From an uncultured Planctomycetaceae bacterium (lineage in GTDB: Bacteria > Planctomycetota > Planctomycetia > Pirellulales > Thermoguttaceae): a stretch of 64,000 bases of DNA. Below the pieces are notes generated by a model that worked only from the letters and a program-made list of their open reading frames with translations, ran no database searches and was not told where the DNA came from. The stretch covers positions 265,284 to 329,283 of the forward strand of contig CAMJTU010000001.1 in assembly GCA_946408825.1 (NCBI GenBank). The letters are read 5' to 3'. The position numbers were made by a program, and so were the translations under genes. Below, in pieces: positions 42,129-51,358 of the stretch; position 1 is the stretch's first letter; every line of letters starts with the position of its first letter.

Positions 42129-43658
42129 ATGTGTTTAACAAGCGAACAGTTGAGCGAATTGAAACCCTTAGTCGTCGCGGTCGTCGGACCGACGAACGAG
42201 GGTAAAACGTCGCTTTTGAGGACGCTTACGAACGATCCCGATTTTGGACACGTCAACGCGTTCACCGGCACGACGGTTCGCGCGGAGATTCAGAAGGTCT
42301 TTTATCGCGGAATCGCCGAGATTCTACAGCTGATCGACACGCCCGGTTTCCAAACGTCGAGCGAGATTATGGAGCTTGTTTTAGAGTCTCCCGAGGTTGA
42401 AGCGCGGCGCGGCGAATACTGTCTCGCCGACATTCTCAACGCGATTCCGTTGGACGACGAGGATTTTCGCCACGATCTGCGCGCGTGGCGTGAAATCGAA
42501 CGGTGCGACGTCGTCGTTTTTGTCGCAAACGTCGCGGAAGATCCGAACAAATCGTTGCTCAAAAACACGTTGATTCTGCTCCAACATATCGGCAAGCCGA
42601 CGCTCGTCGCGTATAACAACCTTGGCGACGCGGAACGCTTGACGCAGGGGAGTCCCGTTCGCGAGAACTTCCGCCGCGAATGGGACGAGACGCTTTCTCG
42701 GAACAGTTTCTTCCTCGTTCAACAGTATGACGCGCACCGACGTTCCTTCCAAGACGAAATCGCGCTTTTTGAGAAACTCGTCGCGTTGACGCGCAACTCG
42801 CTGACGCAGCGTGTTCTTCGCCTCGAAATGCAGGAACGCCGCGCGCACGAGCGCCGTCGTCTCAACGATTCGCGGACGATCGTCGCCGAGATGTTGCTCG
42901 ACGTGGCGGCGTTTCAGAAAGAGGAAACGGGCGTCGAACTTTCCGACTGGAAGGAACGCCAGAAGGCGCTCGAGGGAACGTTGCGCGAGACCGTGTTGAA
43001 GCGCGAACATGAGGCGCAGGCGGCGCTTTTAGAGACATGGGGGTTCAAGTTTGGCGCGCTTGATCGCGAGGCGCTCGTCGTCGACGACGATTCAAAGGAA
43101 CGCGACGATCTTTTTGACGACGACGTTAAGAAGAGCGGCGCGGTCGGCGCGGGGGTCGGCGCGACGCTTGGCGGAATCCTCGACGTTTTGTCCGCCGGTT
43201 TGACGTTCGGAACGGGACTGACGATCGGCGCGCTTCTCGGCGGACTCGTCGGAGGCGGCGGCGCGATGGCGTATAACTCCAAGTATGATCGAAAATATAA
43301 ACGCCTTTCGACGCGCGTTCAAAAACGCGTCGTCGAGGCGCTCGCCGCTCGTGGAATCGAACTTGTCCATAAACTTCAAACGCGCGGCAAGGCGATGGAG
43401 GACGCGACGCCGGCGACTCTCTCCGCGCACCCGCAGCGCGCCGAACTTCCGGCGCTTTCAAGCCTGCTCGAATCTTTCGCGAAAAATCCCGCGTATTCGA
43501 AGCTCAACTCGGGGAAGTTTGCGCTCGGTCTCGATCATTTCGACTGGCGCCGTATTCCCGGCGCGTCGCTTATTTCCGGGGAAGACTACAAGACGCGCGA
43601 CGAAGCGATCGCGGCGCTCGCAGAGGAACTGCGCAAAGCGATTCCCGACGTCGACTGA
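42129..43658 (+). CDS. DUF3482 GTPase
   Basis: A 509-residue GTPase with Walker A/G1 GPTNEGKTS (residues 20-28), G3 DTPG (70-73) and a G4-like NNLGD in place of NKxD. The C-terminal half has a long charged helical stretch and a glycine-zipper hydrophobic segment (about residues 335-380, GAGVGATLGGILDVL and GALLGGLVGGGGAMAY) that could insert in a membrane. This arrangement matches the GTPase/DUF3482 family, found next to DUF2868 membrane proteins. GAAAGGACG precedes the ATG. Probably acts at the inner membrane with the upstream gene product. Its stop is two bases from the convergent DUF4416 gene. Confidence 0.82.
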   Translation: MCLTSEQLSELKPLVVAVVGPTNEGKTSLLRTLTNDPDFGHVNAFTGTTVRAEIQKVFYRGIAEILQLIDTPGFQTSSEIMELVLESPEVEARRGEYCLADILNAIPLDDEDFRHDLRAWREIERCDVVVFVANVAEDPNKSLLKNTLILLQHIGKPTLVAYNNLGDAERLTQGSPVRENFRREWDETLSRNSFFLVQQYDAHRRSFQDEIALFEKLVALTRNSLTQRVLRLEMQERRAHERRRLNDSRTIVAEMLLDVAAFQKEETGVELSDWKERQKALEGTLRETVLKREHEAQAALLETWGFKFGALDREALVVDDDSKERDDLFDDDVKKSGAVGAGVGATLGGILDVLSAGLTFGTGLTIGALLGGLVGGGGAMAYNSKYDRKYKRLSTRVQKRVVEALAARGIELVHKLQTRGKAMEDATPATLSAHPQRAELPALSSLLESFAKNPAYSKLNSGKFALGLDHFDWRRIPGASLISGEDYKTRDEAIAALAEELRKAIPDVD

Positions 43659-43659
43659 T

Positions 43660-44226
43660 TTATTGGTCGCTTGAGATATCTTGATATCTCGTCCTGAGAT
43701 ATTCCCTGCATTTCGTGAAGAATTCTTGGTTTTTCACGTCTTGATAGTCGGCGTAGCTCCATGGGAGCGCCTGCCAGTGTTTCTTCGTATACATGAGCGT
43801 CGTTTCGGCGAAGATTCCGTCGCGCAGATAGATACGGTGCGCATGGTCTTTCGTCGAGGCGAGAATGAGTTTGCCGAGTTCGATATATCCGGGATCGAGA
43901 TTGAGCGGACGCGGGGTTGGGGCGCGCCCTTGAGCGTAGAGCGATTTGCCGATTTCTTCTTCCCAACGGTTGGTTTGAATTTTGATTGGCGCAAGGTCGC
44001 CGGGATCGACGAGACGTTCGAAGACCCAGAATCGCTTCGGAAGCGCGTCGCCCATCTCTTTAGCGTAATAACTCGTGAAGTCGTCGAAACGATAGACGTC
44101 GCTTTCGAGCGCGATCGGACCGAAGGCGTCCTCAACACGTTTTCTTCCGAGTTCCGCCGCTTCTTCCGTCGCGGCGAACGTCGCGATCAGAAGCAAAACG
44201 GGCTGCGGGGTTCTGATTTCTCCCAT
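43660..44226 (-). CDS. DUF4416 family protein
   Basis: A 188-residue protein matching DUF4416: start IRTPQPVLLLIATFAA, middle YYAKEMGDALPKRFWVFERL, then NLDPGYIELGKLILASTKDH with AHRIYLRDGIFAETTLMY, and a Trp/Tyr-rich end. The function of the family is unknown. It is encoded convergent to the DUF3482 gene with essentially no space between the stop codons. The nuclease gene lies upstream on the same strand. Confidence 0.88.
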   Translation of the reverse strand: MGEIRTPQPVLLLIATFAATEEAAELGRKRVEDAFGPIALESDVYRFDDFTSYYAKEMGDALPKRFWVFERLVDPGDLAPIKIQTNRWEEEIGKSLYAQGRAPTPRPLNLDPGYIELGKLILASTKDHAHRIYLRDGIFAETTLMYTKKHWQALPWSYADYQDVKNQEFFTKCREYLRTRYQDISSDQ

Positions 44227-44288
44227 GCGAGCGGTTCCTTGTGGAAAGACGTTGACAGTTCTCCGTCTAGGCGCGACGGAGTCGTTTG

Positions 44289-45377
44289 CTATTGACGTTC
44301 GTTTGCGTCGGAATATTGTTCGAAGAAAATTTGCTTTTGACTCTCAATTTCAGCGCGTAATTCCTCTTCCGACGGTAGATAGAGAACATACTTTGAGGCG
44401 AAAAGACGTTCGTTTCCATGCAGAATGGAGTATCTAGCGATATCGGCGTCCGTATCGGCGCATAGAACGATTCCAAGCGTTGGATTGTCGTCCTTCGATC
44501 GCTTGAGATCGTCGTACATACGAACGTACATATCCATCTGCCCGACGTCCTGATGTGTGATCTTCGAGGTCTTTAGGTCGATGAGAATAAAACATTTCAA
44601 GATGAAGTTATAGAAGACCAAATCGACAAAATAATCTTCCTTTTCCGTATGGATATGTTGTTGTCGGGCGACGAAGGCGTAACCCTTTCCCATTTCCATC
44701 AGAAAATTTTGAATGTTGTCAAGAATCGCCTTTTCCAATTTGCTTTCGGTGAAATCGGGGATTCGGCTCACGCCAAGAAATTCCATAACGACGGGATTTT
44801 TAATGAATTCCAATCGTTCCTGTAACTGACTGGTTTTTTCGATCATCTCCCCTTCAACGGCGTCTTTATTTTGCGACGCCAGCAAACGCTGATAGTATTG
44901 CGACGAAACGTTTCGTTGGAGCGTTCGAACGCTCCAATTTTGTTTTCCCGCCTCGTTCATATACCATTCTCGCGCCGCAGAGTCTGCAACCTGCAAGAGG
45001 ACGCGGAAATGACTCCAGCTTAGAAGCGCGTTAGATTTTAGACACACTGTGTCTAAAATTGGAAAGGCTCTATAGAATTGCAAGTATTTGTAGAGATTGC
45101 TGGCGTCGAAGCCCTTTCCATAGGACTCAGTGAGTTCTTTCGCTAGAGTTTGAACGATCCGTTTCCTATATTCAGCATGAGAATTACCGTCGAGTTTTTC
45201 CTCAGCGAGACGTTTTCCGAGAAGCCAATTCCGTTGGACAAGCGCGATATTTATGGATCGATAGGCGAACTTTTGCGCCGATTCGACGATACCCTTTGAA
45301 TCAGCCAATAGATCGGAACTATGGACGTAGACGATTTCCCTACCGAACGCGACGTTTATCGAAGTCTCTTCCGACAT
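44289..45377 (-). CDS. DUF1016 (YhcG-like) PD-(D/E)XK nuclease
   Basis: A 362-residue protein. The N-terminal DUF1016 helical domain (residues about 30-165, with NWLLGKRLAEE and LSWSHFRVLLQV) probably binds DNA or a partner. The C-terminal PD-(D/E)XK fold has E215, D252 and D267-x-K269 (DLVFYN and LIDLKTSK). Family members are linked with restriction-modification and defence regions. Codons 107-115 (ILDTVCLK) are made by a 25-base palindrome, so this segment is probably a repeat insertion. The gene is divergent from the AAA ATPase gene. Confidence 0.88.
   Translation of the reverse strand: MSEETSINVAFGREIVYVHSSDLLADSKGIVESAQKFAYRSINIALVQRNWLLGKRLAEEKLDGNSHAEYRKRIVQTLAKELTESYGKGFDASNLYKYLQFYRAFPILDTVCLKSNALLSWSHFRVLLQVADSAAREWYMNEAGKQNWSVRTLQRNVSSQYYQRLLASQNKDAVEGEMIEKTSQLQERLEFIKNPVVMEFLGVSRIPDFTESKLEKAILDNIQNFLMEMGKGYAFVARQQHIHTEKEDYFVDLVFYNFILKCFILIDLKTSKITHQDVGQMDMYVRMYDDLKRSKDDNPTLGIVLCADTDADIARYSILHGNERLFASKYVLYLPSEEELRAEIESQKQIFFEQYSDANERQ
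45035..45059. repeat. Palindromic repeat inside the nuclease gene, copy 1
   Basis: ATTTTAGACACA (45035-45046), one central base, TGTGTCTAAAAT (45048-45059), a perfect 12-base inverted repeat. On the minus strand it encodes ILDTVCLK. A related copy is at 45639-45664. Confidence 0.75.
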
Positions 45378-45470
45378 ACTTGGAATCTCCCAAAACGCGG
45401 CGGTTGACGCGACATATCTATTCGTTGGAAATGAATTGTCGCGTGTTTTTATATTCTAACCGACCCCGTC

Positions 45471-45499
45471 ATGTTACGTCGGCTTGACGTAATTGTCAA
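45471..45499 (-). promoter_or_regulatory. Candidate promoter of the DUF1016 nuclease gene
   Basis: On the minus strand TTGACA (45499-45494), 17-base spacer, TAACAT (45476-45471). The -35 overlaps an inverted repeat TTGAC-n6-GTCAA (45484-45499). An alternative TAGAAT -10 lies at about 45453-45458 without a good -35. Confidence 0.4.
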
Positions 45500-45638
45500 C
45501 GACCCTTGTTTAATTGAAGGACTGATTCGTTTGCGTCGCTTTTTTAGGACGAGAGTATGAAAACCCTTCTTGATCAGACTGCGTTGAACGACGGATGTGG
45601 TTTAAAAAATGAAATATGAAATAAGGATATATAATAAG

Positions 45639-45664
45639 ATTTTGGACACAGCGGCGTCCAAAAT
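45639..45664. repeat. Palindromic repeat, intergenic copy 2
   Basis: ATTTTGGAC (45639-45647) and GTCCAAAAT (45656-45664) flank ACAGCGGC. Compared with copy 1 (read on the minus strand) the first 14 bases match except A to G at position 6, and the opposite arm changes T to C in compensation. Confidence 0.65.
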
Positions 45665-45768
45665 TCGAATGGATCGTCAAAAAACGCCGTTGTTACGGCG
45701 GAATCATGCGCAGAAGTTGTCGACGCGCTGTAGTTTCCCTTCCAATCCTACCGTTTTTTCTTGTCCTT

Positions 45769-45813
45769 TTATACCCATTTATACCCATTACTTTTGGGTA
45801 TAAATGGGTATAA
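45769..45813. promoter_or_regulatory. 18-bp inverted repeat overlapping a TATAAT box before the AAA ATPase gene
   Basis: The arms 45769-45786 and 45796-45813 are perfect complements around the nine-base spacer ATTACTTTT. Each arm holds two tandem TATACCC half-sites. A TATAAT (45809-45814) overlaps the right arm and lies 37 bases before the start codon, but no good -35 is present. It looks like an operator for autoregulation, although a hairpin role in RNA is possible. Confidence 0.6.
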
Positions 45814-45850
45814 TGGTTTGCATGAGACGTCTCAGACTCGGAGGATCGTT

Positions 45851-47653
45851 ATGGCTGATCAGAACATACAGGAAAAGATCGCGGCGCTGGAAGAACGAAT
45901 AGCGCGGTTTCCGAAAGGGACTATCGGTCGGAAAACCGTCAATGGGAAGGAATATTTCTATCTGCGTTGGACGGAAAACAAGAGACGGCGCGAGAAATAC
46001 GTTCCCGCCGTCGAAGTTGAAGCGCTCCAAAGAGACATAGAGACGCGCAGAGCGCTGGAAGCGAAACTCAAAGTTCTGCGTAGGCAAGCGCCTGTCGTCG
46101 CGCCCAAAACGGCGGCGCCTCAATTTTTGACAAACGTTCGTACTGGCGAGGCGCTTCGCAGATTTGCCGCTCCGGCGCAAACCTTGAAGAAGCGCGACTG
46201 TTTCCGCGCGCTACGCGAGTACCTTTACGGACCTCGGCAGGACAAAGTCTTTGTTCTATATGGACTGCGTCGAACTGGAAAGACGACGCTCATTCGACAG
46301 GTTCTCGCTGAAATGACGGACGAGGAACTTGCAAAAACCGCCTTTGTCCAGATCGCCAAAAGCGACTCCTTAGCTTCTGTGAACCAAGATTTGAAACGGC
46401 TAGAGGAGGCGGGGTTCCGTTATGTCTTTTTCGACGAAGTCACGCTCATGGAGGATTTCATCAGCGGCGCGGCGCTTTTTTCCGACGTGTACGCCGCTAG
46501 CGGCATGAAGATCGTTTTGTCCGGAACGGACTCGCTCGGTTTTTTGTTTTCTGAGGACGAACAGCTTTTTGACCGTTGTATTCTACTCCACACGACGTTC
46601 ATTCCTTATCGGGAATTCAAACGGGTTCTCGGCGTCCAGGGGATTGACGAGTACATCCAATACGGCGGCGTCATGAGCCTCGGCGGCGTTCGTTACAATG
46701 AAACGTCTATCTTCGCAAGCAAATCGGGCGCCGACGAGTACGTTGACAGCGCCATTGCCCGGAATATCCAGCATTCGTTACGGTATTATCAGGAAGGCGG
46801 TCATTTCCGCAATTTACGTGATCTCTATGAGCGCGACGAGCTGACTAGCGCCGTCAACCGCATTGTCGAGGACGTCAACCGCCGCTTCACGCTCGAGGTT
46901 CTTACCAAGGACTTCCGATCAAACGATCTAGAGATATCCCGGAAAAACCTGCGGCGCGATCGGAAGCGACCTACAGACGCGCTGGATCGCGTCGACCTCG
47001 CGGAAGTTACGGAACGACTGCGGCGTCTGCTGGAAATCCGCAATCTTCCGGAACAGACCGTAAAATTAACCGCCGCGCATGTCTCGGAAATTCGGGAATA
47101 TCTTAACCTCCTCGATTTGACTTATGAGATCGACGTGTTTGCGCTTCCCTCCGCGAAAAAACTGCGGAATCGGACGATCGTCGCTCAACCGGGTCTACGC
47201 TTTGCCCAAGCGACCGCGCTGGCGAGCAGTCTGCTTCAGGATCAAACTTTTAACGACCTTTCTTTGACGGAGCGCAACTTTGTTTTAGATCGTATTCGAA
47301 GCGAGATTATGGGACGCATGACGGAAGATATCGCGCTACTGGAAACAGCTCTTGCTAATCCGAAAAAACAGGTCTTTGTTCTGCAATTTGCCGTGGGCGA
47401 GTTCGATATGACGGTTTTTGACCCCGCTTCGGCGTCCTGCGAAATCTATGAGATCAAGCATAGCGCCGAGGTCGCTCCGGAACAGACGCGCCATTTGATC
47501 GACCCTGAGAAATGCGCGTTGACCGAACTTCGTTACGGTACGATTACGGGGAAATACGTCCTATATCGCGGTATAACTCGAGACGTCGACGGCGTTCGCT
47601 ACGTGAATGTGGAAGAATATTTGAAAGGGTTGGGGGAATTAACAACCTTGTGA
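45851..47653 (+). CDS. AAA-type ATPase with N-terminal DUF6788-like segment and DUF4143-like C-terminus
   Basis: A 600-residue protein. Residues about 1-60 form a coiled coil followed by FPKGTIGRKTVNGKEYFYLR and KYVPA, as in DUF6788. The ATPase core has Walker A GLRRTGKTTL (138-147) and Walker B YVFFDE (191-196). The far C-terminus has GEFDMTVFD and IYEIKHS, a PD-(D/E)XK-like pattern seen in DUF4143 proteins. GGAGG (45840-45844) with a six-base spacer fixes the ATG at 45851. It may be part of a defence or mobile module with the divergent nuclease; this is inference. Confidence 0.85.
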   Translation: MADQNIQEKIAALEERIARFPKGTIGRKTVNGKEYFYLRWTENKRRREKYVPAVEVEALQRDIETRRALEAKLKVLRRQAPVVAPKTAAPQFLTNVRTGEALRRFAAPAQTLKKRDCFRALREYLYGPRQDKVFVLYGLRRTGKTTLIRQVLAEMTDEELAKTAFVQIAKSDSLASVNQDLKRLEEAGFRYVFFDEVTLMEDFISGAALFSDVYAASGMKIVLSGTDSLGFLFSEDEQLFDRCILLHTTFIPYREFKRVLGVQGIDEYIQYGGVMSLGGVRYNETSIFASKSGADEYVDSAIARNIQHSLRYYQEGGHFRNLRDLYERDELTSAVNRIVEDVNRRFTLEVLTKDFRSNDLEISRKNLRRDRKRPTDALDRVDLAEVTERLRRLLEIRNLPEQTVKLTAAHVSEIREYLNLLDLTYEIDVFALPSAKKLRNRTIVAQPGLRFAQATALASSLLQDQTFNDLSLTERNFVLDRIRSEIMGRMTEDIALLETALANPKKQVFVLQFAVGEFDMTVFDPASASCEIYEIKHSAEVAPEQTRHLIDPEKCALTELRYGTITGKYVLYRGITRDVDGVRYVNVEEYLKGLGELTTL

Positions 47654-47695
47654 TTTGAACGTTTCTATCAAAGCGAATTCCATTTCTTGCTAACG

Positions 47696-47735
47696 AAAAG
47701 AGGCGCGATCGTCCGTAGACGACCGCGCCTCTTTT
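47696..47735. terminator. Bidirectional terminator between convergent genes
   Basis: 47696-47713 pairs with 47718-47735, 17 of 18 positions, around a CGTA loop. A4 begins one arm and T4 ends the other, so it can act on both strands, between the AAA ATPase and DUF1559 genes. A second perfect stem GTCGCCGC/GCGGCGAC is at 47789-47810, and a palindrome CCGCGACGTCGCGG is at 47872-47885. Confidence 0.7.
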
Positions 47736-47886
47736 AACGGTTAGGCGATTATGAGGTCTAGTTCGTTTCTAATCAAACCGAATCGGACGTCGCCGCCGAC
47801 GAGCGGCGACCTAGAGTTTTCGCCAGTTTGCGGGGATGAGTTCGTTCGCGCCGTGAGGCGAATACCGTCCCCCGCGACGTCGCGGA

Positions 47887-49047
47887 TCAGTCGAGCGAGA
47901 CGGCTTCTTTACCGCGCGGGGTAGCCATAGCGCCCCAGACGCCGTGATGGGAGTTGCCGGTGTAATTGCCTTTATCGTCGATGTAGGTTATATCGCCGGC
48001 GTCGACTGTATCGGAGACAAAGCGAACGGAACCGTCGAGCATCGCGACGTTGACGCCGCCAGAGTGCGAACTGCCCGCCGCGATCATCCACGTCGAGTTT
48101 TGGACGCTTTTACGGACGTTGACGTTACTGCCGGCGCAACTTGGAGAGTTTGGAGGCAGAACGGCGTTGAAGTTGGTATTCGCACCGCCCGCGTCGCACC
48201 ATCGACGTCCTTTAACGGCGTAATATTTGTCGCTGCCGAGCGTGCCGTCGGACTGACGCAGCGCGAGGCAGTTGCTTCCACTTTGGTTCCACATTTGGGT
48301 TAAATAGCCGACGCCGGTGGCGGCGTCGGGATCGCCTGTATTGGAGGTAAAGTCGACGCCACCATCGGAAATGACGATTTCCGCGAACGCCATCGTGTTG
48401 CTTGTGCCGTCCTTAATCACGCCGAACGTTGTCTCACCAGCGAGCGAACCGCTGACGAAGACGCCTCGGCGCTTCTTGTGGACTTGGTCGAATTTACAGT
48501 CGCTGCGCGTGGCGTTGCAAGCGGGCGCGTCGCCCGCGTTGCAAGCGTAGGAACAAACCCCCATGGAGCTCGCGGCGCTAAGGTTGTTGCCGTTGCTTTC
48601 AGAAGGGCAGACGAAAGAAGAAATATGCGCGCCGCAAGGGTTGTAGTCTAAACCCGTCGGACAGTATTCCGGGTTTGTGAGAAGGTGATAGTCTGGATTC
48701 GAGCTGTTCTTAATCGCGTCGAAAACGGCGGTTTGTTCAAGGAAGGGGAGAAGCAACGCCTGAACGGAGAGACGACTCTTGACGACGGCGTCGGTGGTAT
48801 TCATGCTCGCCCAAAAGGCGTCGTCATACTGGTTCGGGATGCGCTTATGTGCGTCGGCGAAGTTCTGAACGCCGAGGCTCAGCTGCTTCATGTTGTTTGT
48901 ACACTGCATACGACGAGCGGCTTCGCGAGCCGCTTGAACGGCGGGCAGAAGAAGACCAATAAGAATGCCGATGATGGCGATAACGACGAGGAGTTCAACG
49001 AGGGTAAAGCCTCGTTCCCGTCTATTCGGAGAGTTGGAAAGCGTCAT
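47887..49047 (-). CDS. DUF1559 (type II pseudopilin-like) protein, copy C
   Basis: A 386-residue protein with the leader RRERG before [20 protein letters not shown] and [14 protein letters not shown]. It carries ten or more cysteines and the canonical C-terminal HSGGVNVAMLDGS (H-x9-DG). It ends [20 protein letters not shown], nearly the same as the next DUF1559 upstream. It differs from copies A and B, so the window holds two DUF1559 subfamilies. Probably secreted after prepilin processing; function unknown. Confidence 0.93.
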   Translation of the reverse strand: MTLSNSPNRRERGFTLVELLVVIAIIGILIGLLLPAVQAAREAARRMQCTNNMKQLSLGVQNFADAHKRIPNQYDDAFWASMNTTDAVVKSRLSVQALLLPFLEQTAVFDAIKNSSNPDYHLLTNPEYCPTGLDYNPCGAHISSFVCPSESNGNNLSAASSMGVCSYACNAGDAPACNATRSDCKFDQVHKKRRGVFVSGSLAGETTFGVIKDGTSNTMAFAEIVISDGGVDFTSNTGDPDAATGVGYLTQMWNQSGSNCLALRQSDGTLGSDKYYAVKGRRWCDAGGANTNFNAVLPPNSPSCAGSNVNVRKSVQNSTWMIAAGSSHSGGVNVAMLDGSVRFVSDTVDAGDITYIDDKGNYTGNSHHGVWGAMATPRGKEAVSLD

Positions 49048-49219
49048 AGTAAGACCTCATGCGAAGGCGACGAACGAAAAAATAATCAAAAATCGATAAA
49101 CGCAAAAAACTATCGACGCCGTCGTTTAACGACGCCGAAAGTTGCGATCTTTTTTAAAAAAACCAAGAACCGCGTCCGCCTTTCAGAATAAAGAGGGCGC
49201 GCGTTCTTTTGGAGTCGCG

Positions 49220-50407
49220 TCAGTCGAGCGAGACCGCTTCCTTACCGCGCGGGGTCGCGAGGGCGCCCCAGACGCCGTGCATACTCTTGCCCTTGTATTT
49301 GTCTTGGTTGCCCCACGACAGATCTCCGGCGTCGATCGTGTCGGAGATGAAGTGGACGGAGCCGTCGAGCATGACGACGTTGGCGCCGCCAGAGTGATGG
49401 CTACCCGCCGTGATCATTGCGGAACGATCCTTGAGATCGCCGTTAGAAGAGGAGCAACTGGGCGCGTTCGGAGGCAGGATCGCTTGGAAGTTCGTGGCCG
49501 CATAGTTAGCGTTGCACCAACGGCGTCCCTTTTGCGCGTAAGTGACGTCGTTTTTCCCGTGAAGTTGTCCATCTGAGCCGCGCGTGGCGAGGCAATTCGA
49601 GGCGGACGCCGTTTGAGCGCCGCTTATGTAGGCGATTCCCGTGCTGAGGTCGGGATCGCTGTCGCCGTCGCCAATGACGTCGGAAACGGTAATTTCGCCA
49701 AACGCAATCGTATTGCTCGTGCCGTCTTTACAGATCGCCATCGTCGTCTCACCCCCAAGGGTGCCGCTGACGAAAAGACCGCGGTGAGACTTTTGGGAAT
49801 TTGCTGTTTCGCCGTTCGTATTGCTGAAAGAAAGATCGCCTGTACAACACGCGTAACTGCAACGTCCAAGGTGGTTCGCAGCCTGCTTGGAGAGGGACGA
49901 GGAACCCATCGCGTTGCCGTCCGAGGGGCAAAGGAACGTAGTGACGACCGTCGTGTACGGGTTGACGGACTGACCCGTCGGAATCTCGCCAGAGTCGGTC
50001 GGACTTGGGGCGTAGTTCTTATCGCCCTTAGCGCCGGCGTCCTTAAGACAAGTCATAATAACGTCGTAGACGGCGGTTTGTTCAATGTAAGGAAGAAGCA
50101 ACGTCTGAACGGAAACGCGACTCAGACGTTTCCCATCGTCGGCGCCGGTTCCGTACGAATAACCGCTGATGCCCGTGATAAGGGGATCGCAGTACTGGTT
50201 CGGGATGCGGTTGTGAGCGTCGTTGAAGTTCTGAACCGCAAGCCCCATCTGCTTAAGGTTGTTGGAGCACTGCATACGTCGCGCCGCCTCGCGCGCCGCT
50301 TGGACAGCGGGAAGCAGCAGACCGATCAAAATACCGATGATGGCGATGACGACGAGCAGTTCGACGAGGGTAAAGCCCCGACGCTTCAAAGAAGACGAAT
50401 AAAGCAT
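49220..50407 (-). CDS. DUF1559 (type II pseudopilin-like) protein, copy D
   Basis: A 395-residue relative of copy C. From the ATG at 50407 it begins [11 protein letters not shown] before [13 protein letters not shown] on the minus strand lies eight bases upstream. The frame is open further upstream but has no prepilin leader there. It has [13 protein letters not shown] near the C-terminus and the same [18 protein letters not shown] end. It follows the lipoprotein gene on the same strand, a common planctomycete pairing. Confidence 0.93.
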   Translation of the reverse strand: MLYSSSLKRRGFTLVELLVVIAIIGILIGLLLPAVQAAREAARRMQCSNNLKQMGLAVQNFNDAHNRIPNQYCDPLITGISGYSYGTGADDGKRLSRVSVQTLLLPYIEQTAVYDVIMTCLKDAGAKGDKNYAPSPTDSGEIPTGQSVNPYTTVVTTFLCPSDGNAMGSSSLSKQAANHLGRCSYACCTGDLSFSNTNGETANSQKSHRGLFVSGTLGGETTMAICKDGTSNTIAFGEITVSDVIGDGDSDPDLSTGIAYISGAQTASASNCLATRGSDGQLHGKNDVTYAQKGRRWCNANYAATNFQAILPPNAPSCSSSNGDLKDRSAMITAGSHHSGGANVVMLDGSVHFISDTIDAGDLSWGNQDKYKGKSMHGVWGALATPRGKEAVSLD

Positions 50408-50570
50408 TTTGTTCACCTCAGAAGAAGGATGAAATAGGCGCAAAAAACGCGAAACTACAATATAAGTCAGAGCCTCGACGCGAAACGTCTTAAATAGACG
50501 ACGCGCCGAAGCTGTCGATTTTAAAACGCGGTTCGACCAGTCTTTAGACGAACTCTTAACGAATGGATGA

Positions 50571-51017
50571 TCACTTGGAGGTAAGATCAAAGTCAAACGT
50601 ATTGCTACCCTTGACGACTTGGGCGGTGAAGCCGGAGGTATCGGCTTTCGTGTATTTTGCAGGAAGGTCGCTCTTCATGACGGCTTCTTTTTCGACTTCG
50701 CCTTCCGCGTTCTTGACTTCAGGCGTCACTTCGACTTCGTGGCTGAAGAAGACCTTGTAGTTGCCCGGCGTAGTGCCGGCGTCGGCGGCTCCGAGAACGG
50801 TCTGGAGTTTGTACACGCCGGAGGCGTCCGTCGTGCCGACCGCCTGGGAACCTTCGCCTTCCGGGACGAAGTAAACCGTGCACTGCGCAAGAGGAGCGCC
50901 GTCGAGCGTGACCTTGCCGGTCACGCCCTCCGTCTTTTGAACTTTCTTGCCGCCGCAAGCGGGCAGAACCATTGTGAAGGCGAGAAGAACGACTAGAAGC
51001 GTCAGTTTATTATTCAT
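50571..51017 (-). CDS. Small lipoprotein with regulatory-like beta domain
   Basis: A 148-residue protein with a lipoprotein signal ([21 protein letters not shown], lipobox LPAC, Cys 21). The body ([44 protein letters not shown]) is a carboxypeptidase-regulatory-like beta-sandwich. Such proteins are very frequent beside DUF1559 genes in planctomycetes. The ATG at 51017 is taken because the signal starts there. A promoter is visible at 51180-51153. Confidence 0.88.
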   Translation of the reverse strand: MNNKLTLLVVLLAFTMVLPACGGKKVQKTEGVTGKVTLDGAPLAQCTVYFVPEGEGSQAVGTTDASGVYKLQTVLGAADAGTTPGNYKVFFSHEVEVTPEVKNAEGEVEKEAVMKSDLPAKYTKADTSGFTAQVVKGSNTFDFDLTSK

Positions 51018-51152
51018 TGTTTGCACTGTCCTTCGAACTGTAGAAGTCCCCAAATGGGCGTAATCAACGCCGTCCACCGGGGGAAATCGATAACTTTGAC
51101 GCGAGCCAGGGCGATTAGTTCCCGAACCTGCCCGTCGCTTGTACTACCCCTA

Positions 51153-51180
51153 ATCATAGTTCCGACTTCCGGTCTGTCAA
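51153..51180 (-). promoter_or_regulatory. Promoter of the lipoprotein-DUF1559 group
   Basis: On the minus strand TTGACA (51180-51175), 16-base spacer, TATGAT (51158-51153). Divergent from the promoter at 51234. Confidence 0.65.
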
Positions 51181-51233
51181 GGACTTGGACGACCTCGTTG
51201 AAAAATAACGCAAAATATTATTGCGATAAGTCT

Positions 51234-51262
51234 TGTCAAAAGTCAAACAAATCTCTAGAATG
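51234..51262 (+). promoter_or_regulatory. Promoter of the TPR-protein gene
   Basis: TTGTCA (51234-51239), 17-base spacer, TAGAAT (51257-51262), about 95 bases before the start codon. Confidence 0.65.
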
Positions 51263-51358
51263 CCCGTTGCGGGCGCGTTTAACGGGTTTCGTCCTGTTCG
51301 TCTTGTTGAAAAAATAGAGAAGACGCGCAATTTATTCTAGAGAAATGGAGTTTGTTTA

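Noticed and set aside
45609..45803. Small open frame (64 codons) containing the palindromic repeat
   Set aside because: It has no ribosome binding site, runs into the operator-like inverted repeat and has no family match. The ILDT peptide comes from the repeat itself.
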